Assembly: GCF_030816195.1 (NCBI RefSeq)
Contig: NZ_JAUSXS010000001.1
Location: 682,001 to 746,000, forward strand
DNA length: 64,000 nucleotides
Direction: 5' to 3'
Source: Pseudomonas sp. W4I3
GTDB lineage: Bacteria; Pseudomonadota; Gammaproteobacteria; Pseudomonadales; Pseudomonadaceae
Under the pieces are notes generated by a model that did not search any database, was not told where the DNA came from, and saw only the letters and a list, made by a program, of their open reading frames with translations. The stretch's first letter is position 1, and each line of letters begins with the position of its first letter. Made by a program: the position numbers and the translations under genes. This document shows positions 26,997 to 37,623 of the stretch, piece after piece.

Positions 26997-27761
26997 ATGA
27001 AATCCAGTATAGCCACTGCCTGGCAGCGCTTCCGGCCCGGCATCGCGCCCACGTTGGTGGTGATGATGCTGCTGCCGTTGATGATCGGCCTGGGGTTCTG
27101 GCAACTGTCGCGCGGCCAGGAAAAGCAGCACTTGGTCGACACCTACGCAGAGCGGCGCGCCGCCGAGCCCATGGGCAGCGAGCAGCTTGAGGCGAGTGCC
27201 GATCCCACCTTTCGCCGGGTGCACCTGCGCGGCAGCTTCGATGCCGAACACAGCGTGTGGCTCGACAACCGCATGCGCGACGGCAGGGCCGGTGTCGAGT
27301 TGCTGCAACCCTTCCACGACCAGGCCAGCGGCCTGTGGTTGTTGCTCAATCGCGGTTGGCTGCCCTGGCCGGACCGCCGCACGCCGCCGGCGTTCACCAC
27401 CCCGGATCAGCCGGTGAATCTGGTTGCCTGGGTGTACGTCGCCCCCGGCGAAACCTTCCAGTTGCATGTCGACCCGGCCACCGCCCAGTGGCCACGTCTG
27501 TTGACCGCGTTGCATCCCGCCGCCCTGTGGGCGGAATTGGGCCGCAACGGGTTCGCCTACGAGCTGCGCGCCGAAGCGGGCCCCGGCACGTACGACACCA
27601 CCTGGCCTGTGGTCGCCATGGGGCCGGAAAAACACCTGGGGTATGCGGTGCAGTGGTTTGCCATGTCATTGGCGCTGCTGGCGCTTTACCTCTACCTCGG
27701 ATGGCACAACGCAAAGGAGAAGCCGCATGGGAGCCGCCATGAATCCACTCAACATGTCTGA
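26997..27761 (+). CDS. SURF1 family cytochrome oxidase biogenesis protein
   Basis: The 254-aa product has transmembrane helices at both ends (TLVVMMLLPLMIGLGFWQLS and AVQWFAMSLALLALYLYLG), with a periplasmic domain between. The SURF1 signatures are GFWQLSRGQEK at the first helix and LLNRGWLPW in the middle. SURF1 helps insert heme A into subunit I. GGGGGAGGGGG before ATG 26997 fits. Its end overlaps the next gene. Confidence 0.92.
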   Translation: MKSSIATAWQRFRPGIAPTLVVMMLLPLMIGLGFWQLSRGQEKQHLVDTYAERRAAEPMGSEQLEASADPTFRRVHLRGSFDAEHSVWLDNRMRDGRAGVELLQPFHDQASGLWLLLNRGWLPWPDRRTPPAFTTPDQPVNLVAWVYVAPGETFQLHVDPATAQWPRLLTALHPAALWAELGRNGFAYELRAEAGPGTYDTTWPVVAMGPEKHLGYAVQWFAMSLALLALYLYLGWHNAKEKPHGSRHESTQHV

Positions 27762-28311
27762 GGCGCCAGACCGGCGTAAAGGCCGCTGGCAGTTGATCCT
27801 GATCCTGCTGATGGTGGTCGGCCCGATGGTGCTGGCGACCTTTATGTACAAGCTGCAGTTCTGGGTGCCAGACAGCCGCAGTTATCACGGTGAAATGATC
27901 GGTAACGGCCAGACCCGCGCCGATATCGGCGTGCAGGCCGATGAGGACCGTTGGCAATTGCTGGTCACTGCGCCCGGCGCCTGCGCCGCCGAATGCCAGC
28001 AACTGGTGTACCTGGCGCGCCAGCTGCAGATCGGCCTGGGCCGCGATGCCTCCCGTGCCAGCCACGCGCTGGCCAGTGCGCAGCCGGTCGGCGCCGACTA
28101 CGACGCGAAGCTCAAGGCCGAGTACCCGCAATTGCAGCGCTACTCACTGGACCTGTCGACCTTCAACCGCAATGCCGGCGCGCCTGGCGATGCGCACCTG
28201 TGGATCGTCGACCCCCACGGCAACCTGGTGCTGCGTTACGACGCCAAGACCAACGGCAAGGATTTGCTCAACGACCTGCGTTTGCTGCTGAAACTGTCGA
28301 ACATCGGATAA
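27727..28311 (+). CDS. Membrane-anchored protein of the oxidase cluster (thioredoxin-fold-like)
   Basis: The 194-aa product has one N-terminal transmembrane helix (WQLILILLMVVGPMVLATFM) and a periplasmic domain. Near the end, LWIVDPHGNLVLRYD resembles the C-terminal part of SCO/thioredoxin-like folds, but there is no CxxxC; the two Cys in GACAAECQQ sit where a redox pair might be. I chose ATG 27727 because AAGGAG is 7 nt upstream; ATG 27739 is possible. It overlaps surf1 by 35 nt. It is probably an assembly factor; exact function unknown. Confidence 0.8.
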   Translation: MGAAMNPLNMSEAPDRRKGRWQLILILLMVVGPMVLATFMYKLQFWVPDSRSYHGEMIGNGQTRADIGVQADEDRWQLLVTAPGACAAECQQLVYLARQLQIGLGRDASRASHALASAQPVGADYDAKLKAEYPQLQRYSLDLSTFNRNAGAPGDAHLWIVDPHGNLVLRYDAKTNGKDLLNDLRLLLKLSNIG

Positions 28312-28321
28312 GGGCATCGTC

Positions 28322-29401
28322 ATGGCCAAGCCTGGATTTCGCCTCGCGTTGTTTGCCACCTTGCTGGCGCTGATCGTCGTGTTGCTCGGCGCCTACACCC
28401 GCCTGACCCATGCTGGCCTGGGGTGCCCGGACTGGCCGGGTTGCTACGGCTTTATCAGCGTGCCGCAAAGCGCTGCCCAGCTGGCCCATGCCGAGCTGCA
28501 TTTTCCGGATACCCCGGTGGAAGCCGACAAGGGCTGGGCCGAGATGACTCACCGCTATTTTGCCGGCACCCTCGCCCTGCTGATCGCGCTGTTGGCGGCG
28601 CGTGCGTGGCGCCACCGGCGTGACCCCGGCCAGCCGGTGAAATTGCCGCTGTTTGTGCTGGCGGTGGTGTGCGCTCAGGCCGCGTTTGGCATGTGGACGG
28701 TGACGCTCAAGCTTTGGCCGCAAGTCGTGACGGGGCACCTGTTGGGCGGCTTTGCCACCTTGAGCCTGCTGTTTCTGTTGACGCTGCGCCTGTCCGGCGT
28801 GCTGCCCGCCCTGGTGGTGCCCAAGCGCCTGCAGTACTGGGCAACGGCGGGGTTGGTGCTGGTGATCGGGCAGATTGCGCTGGGCGGTTGGGTCAGCTCA
28901 AACTATGCGGCGGTGGCCTGTGTCGATCTGCCGACGTGTCACGGCCAATGGTGGCCGGCAGCGGACTTTGCCAATGGCTTCCACCTGACCCAGCATATCG
29001 GACCTAATTACCTGGGCGGCCAGTTGGACAGCGATGCGCGCACGGCCATTCACCTCACCCATCGGGTGGGCGCGGTGCTGGTCACGCTTGTGCTGCTGGG
29101 CCTGGCCTGGCAATTGCGCGCCGTGGGCATGACGCGCCTGGCGGGCTTGCTGCTGATCGCCCTGGCGGCGCAAATCAGCCTGGGCCTGAGCAATGTGGCT
29201 TTCGGTTTGCCGTTGCCGGTGGCGGTGGCTCACAACGCTGGGGGCGCAGCGTTATTGTTAACCCTGGTGCTGGTCAACTACCACGCGCGCACCAGCCTGG
29301 TTCGGGTGCGCTACCTGCGGCCAATCGCCTGGCGTTTTATTCCGCGCAAGCCGGCAGCTGGCCTGATCACCCTTAAAGGAGAGATGCCATGGCGTCCTTG
29401 A
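28322..29401 (+). CDS. ctaA: Heme A synthase (COX15/CtaA)
   Basis: The 359-aa membrane protein has eight predicted helices. Conserved family motifs are [21 protein letters not shown] near the N-terminus (split here as [17 protein letters not shown]), [17 protein letters not shown] and HLTHRVGAV, with the four His that bind the two hemes. It oxidises the heme O methyl group to make heme A for the aa3 oxidase. It ends inside the start of ctaB (13-nt overlap), so the two steps of heme A synthesis are coupled. Confidence 0.95.
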   Translation: MAKPGFRLALFATLLALIVVLLGAYTRLTHAGLGCPDWPGCYGFISVPQSAAQLAHAELHFPDTPVEADKGWAEMTHRYFAGTLALLIALLAARAWRHRRDPGQPVKLPLFVLAVVCAQAAFGMWTVTLKLWPQVVTGHLLGGFATLSLLFLLTLRLSGVLPALVVPKRLQYWATAGLVLVIGQIALGGWVSSNYAAVACVDLPTCHGQWWPAADFANGFHLTQHIGPNYLGGQLDSDARTAIHLTHRVGAVLVTLVLLGLAWQLRAVGMTRLAGLLLIALAAQISLGLSNVAFGLPLPVAVAHNAGGAALLLTLVLVNYHARTSLVRVRYLRPIAWRFIPRKPAAGLITLKGEMPWRP

Positions 29402-30288
29402 TCGGCGCACGCCACGGCCAGGCGATCTGGCGTGACTATCTGGAACTGACCAAGCCGAAAGTGGTGGTGCTGATGCTGATCACCTCGCTGGTGGGCATGT
29501 TTCTCGCCACTCGCGCCGGCGTGCCGTGGGTGGTGCTGGTGTTCGGCAACCTGGGCATCGCCTTGTGTGCGGGCGCGGCGGCGGCAGTCAACCATGTGGT
29601 GGATCGGCGCATCGACGCGGTGATGGCGCGCACGCACAAACGGCCGTTGGCCGAGGGGCGTGTTTCGCCGGCTGCGGCATTGGCGTTTGCGTTGGTCCTG
29701 GCGGTGGCGGGCCTGGCGCTGTTGCTGGCCTTCACCAACCCGCTGGCGGCATGGCTGACGCTCGCTTCGTTGCTTGGCTATGCGGTGATCTACACCGGTT
29801 TCCTTAAGCGCGCGACGCCGCAGAACATCGTCATCGGCGGCCTGGCCGGGGCCGCACCGCCGCTGTTGGGTTGGGTGGCCGTAACCGGGCATGTAAGCGC
29901 CGAGCCGCTGCTGCTGGTGCTGATCATCTTTGCCTGGACGCCGCCGCACTTCTGGGCGCTGGCCATCCATCGCAAGGAGGAGTACGCCAAGGCCGATATC
30001 CCGATGCTGCCGGTCACCCACGGCGAGCACTACACCAAGGTACATATTCTGCTCTACACCTTCGCCCTGCTGGCGGTGAGCCTGATGCCCTATGTCATCC
30101 ACATGAGCGGGCTGCTGTACCTGGGCTGTGCGCTGCTATTGGGCGGGCGCTTTCTGCAATGGGCCTGGGTGCTGTACCGTGGCAGCAAGCCGCACGCGGC
30201 GATCAACACCTTCAAGTACTCTATCTGGTACCTGCTGTTGCTGTTTGTCGCCCTGCTCGTAGACCACTACCTACTGTTGAACCTATGA
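29389..30288 (+). CDS. ctaB: Protoheme IX farnesyltransferase (heme O synthase)
   Basis: The 299-aa UbiA-type prenyltransferase contains [15 protein letters not shown], the N-x3-D-x3-D motif that binds Mg-farnesyl diphosphate. Nine helices follow. It adds the farnesyl tail to heme b, giving heme O, the substrate of CtaA next door. AAGGAGAG precedes the ATG at 29389. The stop overlaps the sco start (ATGA). The symbol cyoE is also used for this family, but linkage here is to the aa3 oxidase. Confidence 0.95.
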   Translation: MASLIGARHGQAIWRDYLELTKPKVVVLMLITSLVGMFLATRAGVPWVVLVFGNLGIALCAGAAAAVNHVVDRRIDAVMARTHKRPLAEGRVSPAAALAFALVLAVAGLALLLAFTNPLAAWLTLASLLGYAVIYTGFLKRATPQNIVIGGLAGAAPPLLGWVAVTGHVSAEPLLLVLIIFAWTPPHFWALAIHRKEEYAKADIPMLPVTHGEHYTKVHILLYTFALLAVSLMPYVIHMSGLLYLGCALLLGGRFLQWAWVLYRGSKPHAAINTFKYSIWYLLLLFVALLVDHYLLLNL

Positions 30289-30920
30289 CTCGAACTCAAA
30301 AAACTGTCTTCATCCTCGTGGCCCTGGTGGCATTGATCATGGGCCTGACCGTCAACAAGGTGCTTTCAGGCAAAGGCCAGGGCGACCCGACCGCGCTGAT
30401 CGACGCCGGCATTATCCTGTTGCCGCAAAGCCGCCAGTTGCCGGCGGTGAGCATGACCAACCAGGACGGCCAGCCAGTGTTGGTCAATGAGCTGAAGGGC
30501 AAGTGGAGCCTGCTGTTCTTCGGCTACACCTTCTGCCCGGATATCTGCCCGACCACCCTCGCCCAACTGCGCCAGATCAAGAGCGAACTGCCCAAGGACG
30601 CGGTGGACAAGCTGCAAGTGATCCTGGTCAGCGTCGACCCGAACCGCGACACCCCGACCCAGCTCAAGCAGTACCTGGGCTATTTCGATCCGCAGTTCCA
30701 GGGTTTGACCGGCGCCAACGTGCAGGACGTGCAGAAGGTCTCGAATGCCGTGAGCATCCCGTTCATTCCGGCCGATACCAGCAAGCCCAACTACACCGTC
30801 GATCACAGCGGCAACCTGGCGCTGATCGGGCCGGACGGTACGCAGCGCGGTTTCATCCGCGCGCCGTTGAACAATCAGAAGCTGGTGGCGCAGTTGCCAG
30901 GGTTGTTGCAGCGCAAATAG
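30285..30920 (+). CDS. SCO1/SenC family copper chaperone
   Basis: The 211-aa product has an N-terminal anchor ([17 protein letters not shown]) and a thioredoxin fold with the copper motif CxxxC in [12 protein letters not shown], then [10 protein letters not shown] and a late His in [14 protein letters not shown] proteins deliver copper to the CuA site of subunit II. It is coupled to ctaB by a 4-nt overlap and is the last gene of the cluster; a REPIN follows. Confidence 0.94.
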   Translation: MTRTQKTVFILVALVALIMGLTVNKVLSGKGQGDPTALIDAGIILLPQSRQLPAVSMTNQDGQPVLVNELKGKWSLLFFGYTFCPDICPTTLAQLRQIKSELPKDAVDKLQVILVSVDPNRDTPTQLKQYLGYFDPQFQGLTGANVQDVQKVSNAVSIPFIPADTSKPNYTVDHSGNLALIGPDGTQRGFIRAPLNNQKLVAQLPGLLQRK

Positions 30921-30939
30921 CGGTCACCATGAAACAAAA

Positions 30940-31029
30940 TGTGGGAGGGGGTTTGCTCCCGATAGCTGAGTGTCAGTCGATGAAGAGGTTGACTGACCTG
31001 GCGCTATCGGGGGCAAGCCCCCTCCCACA
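30940..31029. repeat. REPIN (90 bp) between sco and metQ
   Basis: The arms TGTGGGAGGGGGTTTGCTCC and CGGGGGCAAGCCCCCTCCCA face each other, followed by a T run. It lies between convergent genes and may also protect or end both transcripts. Same orientation type as the REPIN at 25161. Confidence 0.85.
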
Positions 31030-31066
31030 TTTTTTTGATCTCCAGCGTTTTGGAGACCGGGTTGGA

Positions 31067-31837
31067 TCAGAACGCCGGCTTGATCGCGCCTTTGTACTTC
31101 TCTTCGATAAATTGCTTCACTTCAGGTGTGTGCAGGGCTGCTACCAGCTTCTTCACCGCGTCCGAATCCTTGTTGTCTTCACGGGTCACCAGGATGTTCA
31201 CGTAAGGCGAGTCGCTGCCTTCGATCACCAGGGCGTCCTTGGACGGGTCCAGCTTGGCTTCCAGCGCGTAGTTGGTGTTGATCAGCGCCAGGTCGACCTG
31301 GGTCAGCACGCGCGGCAGGGTGGCAGCTTCCAGCTCACGGAACTTCAGGTGCTTGGTGTTACCGGTGATGTCCTTGATGGTCGACAGGATGTTGGTCGGG
31401 TCCTTCAGGGTAATCAGACCGTTCTTGGCCAGCAGCAGCAGGGCGCGGCCGCCGTTGGTGGCGTCGTTCGGGATCACTACGTTGGCGCCGTCTGGCAGCT
31501 CGTCCAGCTTCTTGTATTTGCTCGAATACGCGCCCAGGGGCTCCAGGTGCACGGCGCCGACGCTCACCAGGTGGGTGCCCTTGGCCTTGTTGAATTCATC
31601 CAGGTACGGTTGGTGCTGGAAGAAGTTGGCGTCCAGGCGCTTTTCAGCCACTTGGACGTTGGGCTGCACATAGTCGGTGAAGACTTTGACCTGCAGGTCC
31701 ACGCCTTCCTTGGCCAGCGCAGGTTTCACGAATTCCAGAATCTGCGCATGCGGCACTGGCGAAGCAGCGACCGTGATGGTCTCGGCGTGGGCGGAAAACG
31801 CAGCAACGGCGGCGAAAGCAACCAGTAGTTTTTTCAT
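31067..31837 (-). CDS. metQ: Methionine ABC transporter substrate-binding protein (NlpA family)
   Basis: The 256-aa product has a Sec signal peptide (KKLLVAFAAVAAFSAHAE) without a lipobox Cys, so it is probably soluble in the periplasm, unlike E. coli lipoprotein MetQ. Family motifs include ASPVPHAQILEFVKP, FTDYVQPN and the ligand region HLEPLGAYSSKY. AAGGAG precedes the ATG at 31837. It is the last gene of metNIQ. Ligand specificity for D/L-methionine is inferred from the family and operon. Confidence 0.92.
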   Translation of the reverse strand: MKKLLVAFAAVAAFSAHAETITVAASPVPHAQILEFVKPALAKEGVDLQVKVFTDYVQPNVQVAEKRLDANFFQHQPYLDEFNKAKGTHLVSVGAVHLEPLGAYSSKYKKLDELPDGANVVIPNDATNGGRALLLLAKNGLITLKDPTNILSTIKDITGNTKHLKFRELEAATLPRVLTQVDLALINTNYALEAKLDPSKDALVIEGSDSPYVNILVTREDNKDSDAVKKLVAALHTPEVKQFIEEKYKGAIKPAF

Positions 31838-31888
31838 CCAGCAAGCTCCTTGTTCGGACATCTGCCGGCACCAGGCCGGCCATGGCCG

Positions 31889-32563
31889 TTATTTTCGAGA
31901 AAAATGCACCACCAGCCTGTCGCCGACGGTTTGCAGAATTTGCACCAGGATCAACAGCATCACCACGGTGACCACCATCACATCGGTCTGGAAGCGCTGG
32001 TAACCGAAACGGATCGCCAGGTCGCCCAGGCCACCGGCACCGACCACGCCGGCCATCGCCGTGTAGGACACCAGTGTAATCGCCGTCACGGTAATTGCCG
32101 CGAAGATGCCGGGGCGTGCTTCCGGCAGCAGGGCGTTGGTGATGATCTGGCGCGTCGTGGCGCCCATCGACTGAGTGGCCTCGATGATGCCGCGGTCCAC
32201 TTCACGCAGGGCGGTTTCCACCAGGCGCGCAAAGAATGGCGTGGCGCCGACGACCAGCGGCGGAATCGCACCGGCTACACCCAGCGAGGTGCCAGTGATC
32301 AGCACGGTGAACGGAATCATCACGATCAGCAGGATGATGAACGGCAGCGAACGCAGGATGTTCACGATCAGCGACAGCAAGGCGTACAAGCCTTTTTGCT
32401 CGAACAACTGACGTGGGCTGGTCAAGAACAGCAGCACGCCCAGGGGCAGGCCCAGCACGACCGTGAAGAACAGCGAACCGAACAGCATAATCATGGTATC
32501 GCCAGTGGCGAGCCAGATTTCGGACCAGTCGATGTTGGCGAAAAAACTCAGGAACAGGTCCAT
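31889..32563 (-). CDS. metI: Methionine ABC transporter permease
   Basis: The 224-aa membrane protein has five to six helices and the ABC permease EAA-like loop (ETALREVDRGIIEATQSMGA). The end YQRFQTDVMVVTVVMLLILV is typical of MetI. A dimer forms the channel for MetNIQ. Its ATG overlaps the metN stop by one base and has GGAGGTG upstream inside metN, so translation is coupled. Confidence 0.93.
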   Translation of the reverse strand: MDLFLSFFANIDWSEIWLATGDTMIMLFGSLFFTVVLGLPLGVLLFLTSPRQLFEQKGLYALLSLIVNILRSLPFIILLIVMIPFTVLITGTSLGVAGAIPPLVVGATPFFARLVETALREVDRGIIEATQSMGATTRQIITNALLPEARPGIFAAITVTAITLVSYTAMAGVVGAGGLGDLAIRFGYQRFQTDVMVVTVVMLLILVQILQTVGDRLVVHFSRK

Positions 32564-33570
32564 CAGCGCAGCACCTCCATATGAACGTCTGCGGCGGTGA
32601 AGCGCGCAAAGGCGGCGTCCATGTCACCGCCGGTGACGGCGAGGGTCAATTGCCCGTAGGGGATGTCTTTGATGCGGTCGATACGACCGGCCAGGATGCT
32701 GTAGTCCACCCCCGTTTCACGAGCGACGGTACCCAGCAGTGGCGCGTAGGTCGCTTCACCCTGGAAGGTCAGGCGCACGATACGGCCCGGTACGTGGGCG
32801 AAGTCATCGCGCTGTTCGCCTTCATCGACCTGTTCGGCTTCCTGGACGAAGCGCTTGGTGGTTGGATGCTTGGGGTGCAGGAACACGTCGGCCACCGAGC
32901 CTTGCTCGACGATCACGCCGGCGTCCATCACGGCGACCTGGTCGCATACCCGGCGAATCACATCCATCTCGTGGGTGATCAATACGATGGTCAGCTTCAG
33001 CTCGCGGTTGATTTCGGCCAGCAGTTGCAGCACCGAGGCGGTGGTTTGCGGGTCGAGGGCGCTGGTGGCTTCGTCGCACAGCAGAATCTTGGGTTTGGTT
33101 GCCAGGGCGCGGGCGATGCCGACGCGCTGCTTCTGGCCGCCGGACAATTGCGCCGGGTACTTCCTGGCGTGGTCCGACAGGCCGACGCGGGCGAGCAGCT
33201 CGGCCACGCGCAGGTCGATTTCCTTACGTGACAATTCGCCGGCCAATGTCAGCGGCAGCGCCACGTTGTCTGCAACGGTCTTGGACGCCAGCAGGTTGAA
33301 GTGCTGGAAAATCATGCCGACCTGCTGACGGAAACGGCGCAGGCCGTGGGCATTCAGCGCGGTGACTTCTTCACCGTCGACGCTGATCTGCCCGCCGCTC
33401 GGCTCTTCAAGGCGATTGATCAGGCGCAGCAGGGTACTTTTTCCCGCACCCGAGTGGCCAATCAGGCCAAACACCTGGCCGTTCTCGACGCGCAGGTTGG
33501 TGGGGTGCAGGGCGGGAATATCCTTACCGGCGACGCGGTAGGTTTTATGGACGTTTTGAAACTCAATCAC
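32563..33570 (-). CDS. metN: Methionine ABC transporter ATP-binding protein
   Basis: The 335-aa ATPase has Walker A ([10 protein letters not shown]), the signature [12 protein letters not shown], Walker B ([12 protein letters not shown]) and the switch His ([10 protein letters not shown]). The C-terminal 90 residues form an ACT-like NIL domain that allows methionine to inhibit transport in this family. It is the first gene of metNIQ. No clear MetJ or SAM riboswitch element is seen in the 264-bp gap before katE. Confidence 0.95.
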   Translation of the reverse strand: MIEFQNVHKTYRVAGKDIPALHPTNLRVENGQVFGLIGHSGAGKSTLLRLINRLEEPSGGQISVDGEEVTALNAHGLRRFRQQVGMIFQHFNLLASKTVADNVALPLTLAGELSRKEIDLRVAELLARVGLSDHARKYPAQLSGGQKQRVGIARALATKPKILLCDEATSALDPQTTASVLQLLAEINRELKLTIVLITHEMDVIRRVCDQVAVMDAGVIVEQGSVADVFLHPKHPTTKRFVQEAEQVDEGEQRDDFAHVPGRIVRLTFQGEATYAPLLGTVARETGVDYSILAGRIDRIKDIPYGQLTLAVTGGDMDAAFARFTAADVHMEVLR

Positions 33571-33758
33571 GTAGCGAACCTTGTGGGGCGCATGGAAAAG
33601 GGATCAGCGGTTAGCCGGGCGCGCATTTTAGCCTGTCCAACCAACGTTTCTTAGCATTTATTTCGTATCGGTCCAGCGATTTGGCAATAACGAGACCGAA
33701 GGTCATAAAAAAGGAACGGCTCATAACGCTGTCAGTCACTACTTAAGCAATTCGATGT

Positions 33759-33777
33759 CCCGGGTGCCGTGCCCGGG
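33759..33777. other. GC-rich hairpin in the katE leader
   Basis: CCCGGG-TGCCGTG-CCCGGG forms a short stem about 57 bp before the katE ATG, in the gap between divergent metN and katE. No T run follows. Function unclear; the remaining 264-bp gap shows no gene. Confidence 0.3.
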
Positions 33778-33834
33778 GCTTCATTCAAACGAGCTGGGGA
33801 CCGCCTGGCCACTTTGATTTAGGAGTTTTGACTG

Positions 33835-35976
33835 ATGAGTACCAAGAAGCCAGGCACCCCGCCGAAGAGTGAACTCGCGGGCACCGATACCCTGGACCGA
33901 GGCAACACCAACGTCAAATTGCAGGCGTTGGAAGAATTCCGTTCCGATGCGACCGGCCAGGCCCTGCGCACCAACCAGGGCGTGAAGATCTCCGACAACC
34001 AGAACACCTTGAAGGTCGGCGCCCGTGGCCCTTCGCTGCTGGAAGACTTCATCATGCGTGAAAAGATCACGCACTTTGACCATGAGCGCATCCCAGAGCG
34101 CATCGTGCATGCCCGCGGTACTGGCGCTCATGGCTATTTCCAGAGCTACGGCGACCATTCGGCGCTGACCAAGGCTGGTTTCCTACGCACTTCAGAACAT
34201 AAAACGCCGGTGTTCGCGCGTTTTTCCACGGTGCAGGGCCCGCGTGGTTCCGGTGACACCGTGCGTGATGTGCGCGGTTTTGCCGTGAAGTTTTTCACCG
34301 ACGAAGGCAACTTCGACCTGGTGGGCAACAACATGCCGGTGTTTTTCATTCAGGACGCGATCAAGTTTCCTGACTTTGTACACGCGGTAAAACCTGAACC
34401 GCATAACGAGATTCCTACCGGCGGCTCTGCACACGATACGTTCTGGGACTTTGTTTCGTTGCAGCCGGAGTCGGCGCACATGGTGATCTGGGCCATGTCT
34501 GACCGAGCGATTCCGAAAAGCCTGCGCGCAATGCAGGGTTTTGGCGTGCACACCTTCCGCCTGATCAATACCGAGGGTAAGTCGAGCTTCGTCAAGTTCC
34601 ACTGGCGGCCGAAGGTCGGCACCTGCTCCCTGGTGTGGGACGAAGCGCAAAAGCTTGCCGGTAAAGATACCGATTACCACCGTCGCGACCTGTGGGAATC
34701 GATCGAAAGCGGCGACTATCCCGAGTGGGAATTGGGCGTTCAGATCGTCGCCGAAGAGGACGAACACAAGTTTGACTTCGACCTGCTCGACCCGACCAAA
34801 ATCATTCCCGAAGAGCTGGTGCCGATCACCCCACTGGGCAAGATGGTACTCAACCGCAACCCGGACAACTTCTTCGCTGAAGTCGAGCAGGTCGCGTTCT
34901 GCCCAGGCCACATTGTGCCGGGTATCGACTTCACCAATGACCCGCTGCTGCAGGGCCGTCTGTTTTCCTACACGGATACCCAGATCAGCCGACTGGGCGG
35001 GCCGAACTTTCACGAGATCCCGATCAACCGTCCAGTGGTACCGTTCCACAACGGCCAGCGCGACGCTCAACACCGTACCGTTATCGACAAGGGGCGTGCG
35101 GCCTACGAGCCCAACTCCATTGATGGCGGCTGGCCGAAGGAAACCCCTGCTGGCCCGACCGATGGTGGCTTCGAGACGTACTACGAGCGCGTCGATGCCA
35201 ACAAAGTGCGTGAGCGCAGTGAATCGTTCGGCGACCACTTCTCCCAGGCCACGCTGTTTTTCAACAGCATGAGCCACCATGAGAAAGAGCACATCATCGC
35301 GGCCTACAGCTTTGAATTGGGCAAGGTGGAGCGGGAGTTTATCCGCGCGCGCCAGGTTAACGAGATCCTGGCTAACATCGATCTTGAACTGGCCAAGCGC
35401 GTGGCGCAGAACCTGGGCTTGCCGGCGCCGACCAAAGGCACCGTGCCTGCGCGAGAAACGTCGCTGAAGGCGTCGCCAGCACTGAGCCAGGTGAATTTGC
35501 TGTCCGGCGATATCAAGACCCGCAAAGTCGCGATTCTGGCCGCTAACGGCGTGGACGGCGCGGCGATTGATGCACTCAAGGCCGCGCTTGAGGTGGAAGG
35601 CGCGCATGCCAAGTTGCTGGGGCCGACTTCGGCGCCTGTGACTACTGCCGATGGCAAGACCCTGCCGGTGGATGCGTCGATGGAAGGCATGCCGTCCATT
35701 GCGTTTGACGCGGTGTTTATCCCGGGCGGCAAGGACTCGGTGAAGGCGCTGAGCGGCGACGGCGTGGCGTTGCATTACGTGCTGGAAGCGTACAAGCACC
35801 TGAAGGCGATTGCGGTTGCCAGTGACGTGAAGCCTTTGTTGGATTTGCTGAAGCTGGAGGCGGATGCGGGGTTGATCGTGGGCGCGGATGCCAAGGCGTT
35901 CAAGGCGTTCTTTGCGGCGATTGCCCAGCATCGGGTTTGGGATCGGGAGCCTAAGGCCAAGGCGATTCCAGCTTAA
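33835..35976 (+). CDS. katE: Monofunctional large-subunit catalase HPII
   Basis: The 713-aa protein is a clade 2 catalase. The heme-pocket His lies in [14 protein letters not shown], Asn in [11 protein letters not shown], and the proximal Tyr in [15 protein letters not shown]. The extra C-terminal part (about residues 560-713) is the DJ-1/PfpI-like flavodoxin-fold domain of large catalases. It converts H2O2 to water and O2, mostly in stationary phase. TAGGAG precedes the ATG. It stands alone, flanked by a REPIN downstream. Confidence 0.96.
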   Translation: MSTKKPGTPPKSELAGTDTLDRGNTNVKLQALEEFRSDATGQALRTNQGVKISDNQNTLKVGARGPSLLEDFIMREKITHFDHERIPERIVHARGTGAHGYFQSYGDHSALTKAGFLRTSEHKTPVFARFSTVQGPRGSGDTVRDVRGFAVKFFTDEGNFDLVGNNMPVFFIQDAIKFPDFVHAVKPEPHNEIPTGGSAHDTFWDFVSLQPESAHMVIWAMSDRAIPKSLRAMQGFGVHTFRLINTEGKSSFVKFHWRPKVGTCSLVWDEAQKLAGKDTDYHRRDLWESIESGDYPEWELGVQIVAEEDEHKFDFDLLDPTKIIPEELVPITPLGKMVLNRNPDNFFAEVEQVAFCPGHIVPGIDFTNDPLLQGRLFSYTDTQISRLGGPNFHEIPINRPVVPFHNGQRDAQHRTVIDKGRAAYEPNSIDGGWPKETPAGPTDGGFETYYERVDANKVRERSESFGDHFSQATLFFNSMSHHEKEHIIAAYSFELGKVEREFIRARQVNEILANIDLELAKRVAQNLGLPAPTKGTVPARETSLKASPALSQVNLLSGDIKTRKVAILAANGVDGAAIDALKAALEVEGAHAKLLGPTSAPVTTADGKTLPVDASMEGMPSIAFDAVFIPGGKDSVKALSGDGVALHYVLEAYKHLKAIAVASDVKPLLDLLKLEADAGLIVGADAKAFKAFFAAIAQHRVWDREPKAKAIPA

Positions 35977-36000
35977 TTTTTTGGTTGTTTGTTAGATCGC

Positions 36001-36074
36001 CATCGGGGGCAAGCCCCCTCCCACACTTGACTGCATTCACAGTTCAACATGTGGGAGGGGGCTTGCCCCCGATG
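36001..36074. repeat. REPIN, reversed arm order (74 bp), after katE
   Basis: CATCGGGGGCAAGCCCCCTC begins the unit and its reverse complement ends it, so the GTGGGAG ends face inward. The spacer (TTGACTGCATTCACAG) closely matches that of 58805-58878. It lies between the convergent katE and lipoprotein genes. Confidence 0.85.
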
Positions 36075-36077
36075 CTT

Positions 36078-36797
36078 TTAGTCTGCCTTGCGCGGAATCA
36101 GTACAACCTGCGCCGGAATGTGTTTCAAAATCTGCCGGTGAATCTTCAGGTCATATCCCGCATCAATGCGCTTCACCCGTTTGGTCAGCAACGTGGCCAG
36201 CCAAGGGTAATCCTGGGTGCGTGGCACCTGAATGCTGACGTCGCACTGGTAATTCACCACGTCGGTGGCGATGGCATCCAACTGATGGCGCATGCCTTCG
36301 ACATCCGCGAGGTTCAGCGCCACGGTGGTGCTCGGCGCGGCCGGGTCGATGACCTTGGCTGCCGGCTTGGCTTCGGCGGCTTTCAGGGCGGCTTCGGCCT
36401 GATCCAGCTCGGCTTTGCGCGCATGGCTGATGGCGCTGTTGACGCCGCCAGTCAGGGCTGGGGCCTTGGGCATCAGTGCGCGGGCACGGCTCAGGGCCGT
36501 GGCGGCGGCGTTGACGTCACCCTTTTGCAGCACGATCTGGCTGCGCTGCAGGTAGGCTTCGGCCAACTGCCGCTGGTACGCCTCAAGCGCCGGATCGTTG
36601 GGCGATTGGGCTTGCAGCGAGGCGAGTTGGTCTTCGGCCGTGGCCAATTCGCTGCTGGCCAGGTTTTGTTCCAGCTGTGCGATGGCCGCAGCGCGCGGGT
36701 CCGACGCTTGGGGAGCGGCAGGCGGTGTGCTTTGACAAGCGCCCAGCAGCAGGGAAAATGCGGCAAGGAGCAGATAACGGAAGGTGAACGGCTTCAT
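36078..36797 (-). CDS. Lipoprotein linked to the zinc uptake operon
   Basis: The 239-aa product has a lipobox (LLLGACQST, Cys21) and then helical, Ala/Gln/Glu-rich TPR-like repeats (AIAQLEQNLASSELATAEDQ). The C-terminal part is different: KHIPAQVVLIPRKAD. It is probably an outer-membrane lipoprotein facing the periplasm. It follows znuB by 37 bp on the same strand and may be in the Zur-controlled unit, so a link to zinc limitation is possible but unproven. Confidence 0.75.
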   Translation of the reverse strand: MKPFTFRYLLLAAFSLLLGACQSTPPAAPQASDPRAAAIAQLEQNLASSELATAEDQLASLQAQSPNDPALEAYQRQLAEAYLQRSQIVLQKGDVNAAATALSRARALMPKAPALTGGVNSAISHARKAELDQAEAALKAAEAKPAAKVIDPAAPSTTVALNLADVEGMRHQLDAIATDVVNYQCDVSIQVPRTQDYPWLATLLTKRVKRIDAGYDLKIHRQILKHIPAQVVLIPRKAD

Positions 36798-36834
36798 TCC
36801 TGCGACTCTCTATTTGCGCAAAAAGCGAGCAAGT

Positions 36835-37623
36835 CTACACCCCTCGACGGGGCAGGACAAAACTCAGCAGAAACAGGGCGGCCGCCGATACCACAATCGA
36901 CGGCCCGGCCGGCGTGTCCTTGAACCACGATAACGCGAGGCCTCCACACACTGCCAGCATGCCCAACAGGCTGGCGCCGATCGCCATCTGCTCCGGCGAG
37001 CGAGCATGGCGCTGAGCGGCGGCTGCGGGAATGATAAGCAGCGATGTGATCAACAATACGCCGACTATCTTCATCGCGACAGCGATCACCACCGCGATCA
37101 ACAGCATCAGCGCCAGGCGCAGGGCGGGCACGGGCAGACCTTCAACCGTGGCGAGTTCCTCGTGCACGGTGATGGCCAGCAGCGGGCGCCACAGGCTCAC
37201 CAGCAACACCAGCACGGCCGCGCTACCGCCGAGGATCCACCCAAGATCGGCAGGGCTGATCGCCAGCAGGTCGCCAAACAGGTAGGCCATCAGGTCGATG
37301 CGCACTTCATGCATGAAGCTCAGCACCACCAGGCCCAGGGACAAGGTGCTCGGCGCGAGGATGCCCAGCAGCGTGTCGGAGGCCAGCGGCTGACGCTGTT
37401 GCAGCGTCACCAGTAACACCGCCAGCAGCAGGCAGCCGACGGTGACGGCGATGGTCGGGCTCACGTCCAGCAGAAAGCCCATGGCCACGCCGAGCAGCGC
37501 GGCATGGGACAAGGTATCGCCAAAGTACGCCATGCGGCGCCAGACCACGAACGAGCCCAACGGGCCCGCCACCAACGCCAGAGCCAAGCCTGCCAGCAGG
37601 GCGTAGAGCAGAAAATCAGCCAT
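36835..37623 (-). CDS. znuB: Zinc ABC transporter permease
   Basis: The 262-aa membrane protein of the ABC-3 family has seven to eight helices. It starts [20 protein letters not shown], and has the family block [16 protein letters not shown]. It forms the Zn2+ channel with ZnuC. I chose ATG 37623 because it overlaps the end of znuC by 8 nt and gives the family N-terminus; the longer frame begins inside znuC. Confidence 0.94.
   Translation of the reverse strand: MADFLLYALLAGLALALVAGPLGSFVVWRRMAYFGDTLSHAALLGVAMGFLLDVSPTIAVTVGCLLLAVLLVTLQQRQPLASDTLLGILAPSTLSLGLVVLSFMHEVRIDLMAYLFGDLLAISPADLGWILGGSAAVLVLLVSLWRPLLAITVHEELATVEGLPVPALRLALMLLIAVVIAVAMKIVGVLLITSLLIIPAAAAQRHARSPEQMAIGASLLGMLAVCGGLALSWFKDTPAGPSIVVSAAALFLLSFVLPRRGV

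Noticed and set aside
34192..35931. 579-codon open frame antisense to katE
   Set aside because: Shadow of the catalase gene, with no motif or ribosome site.
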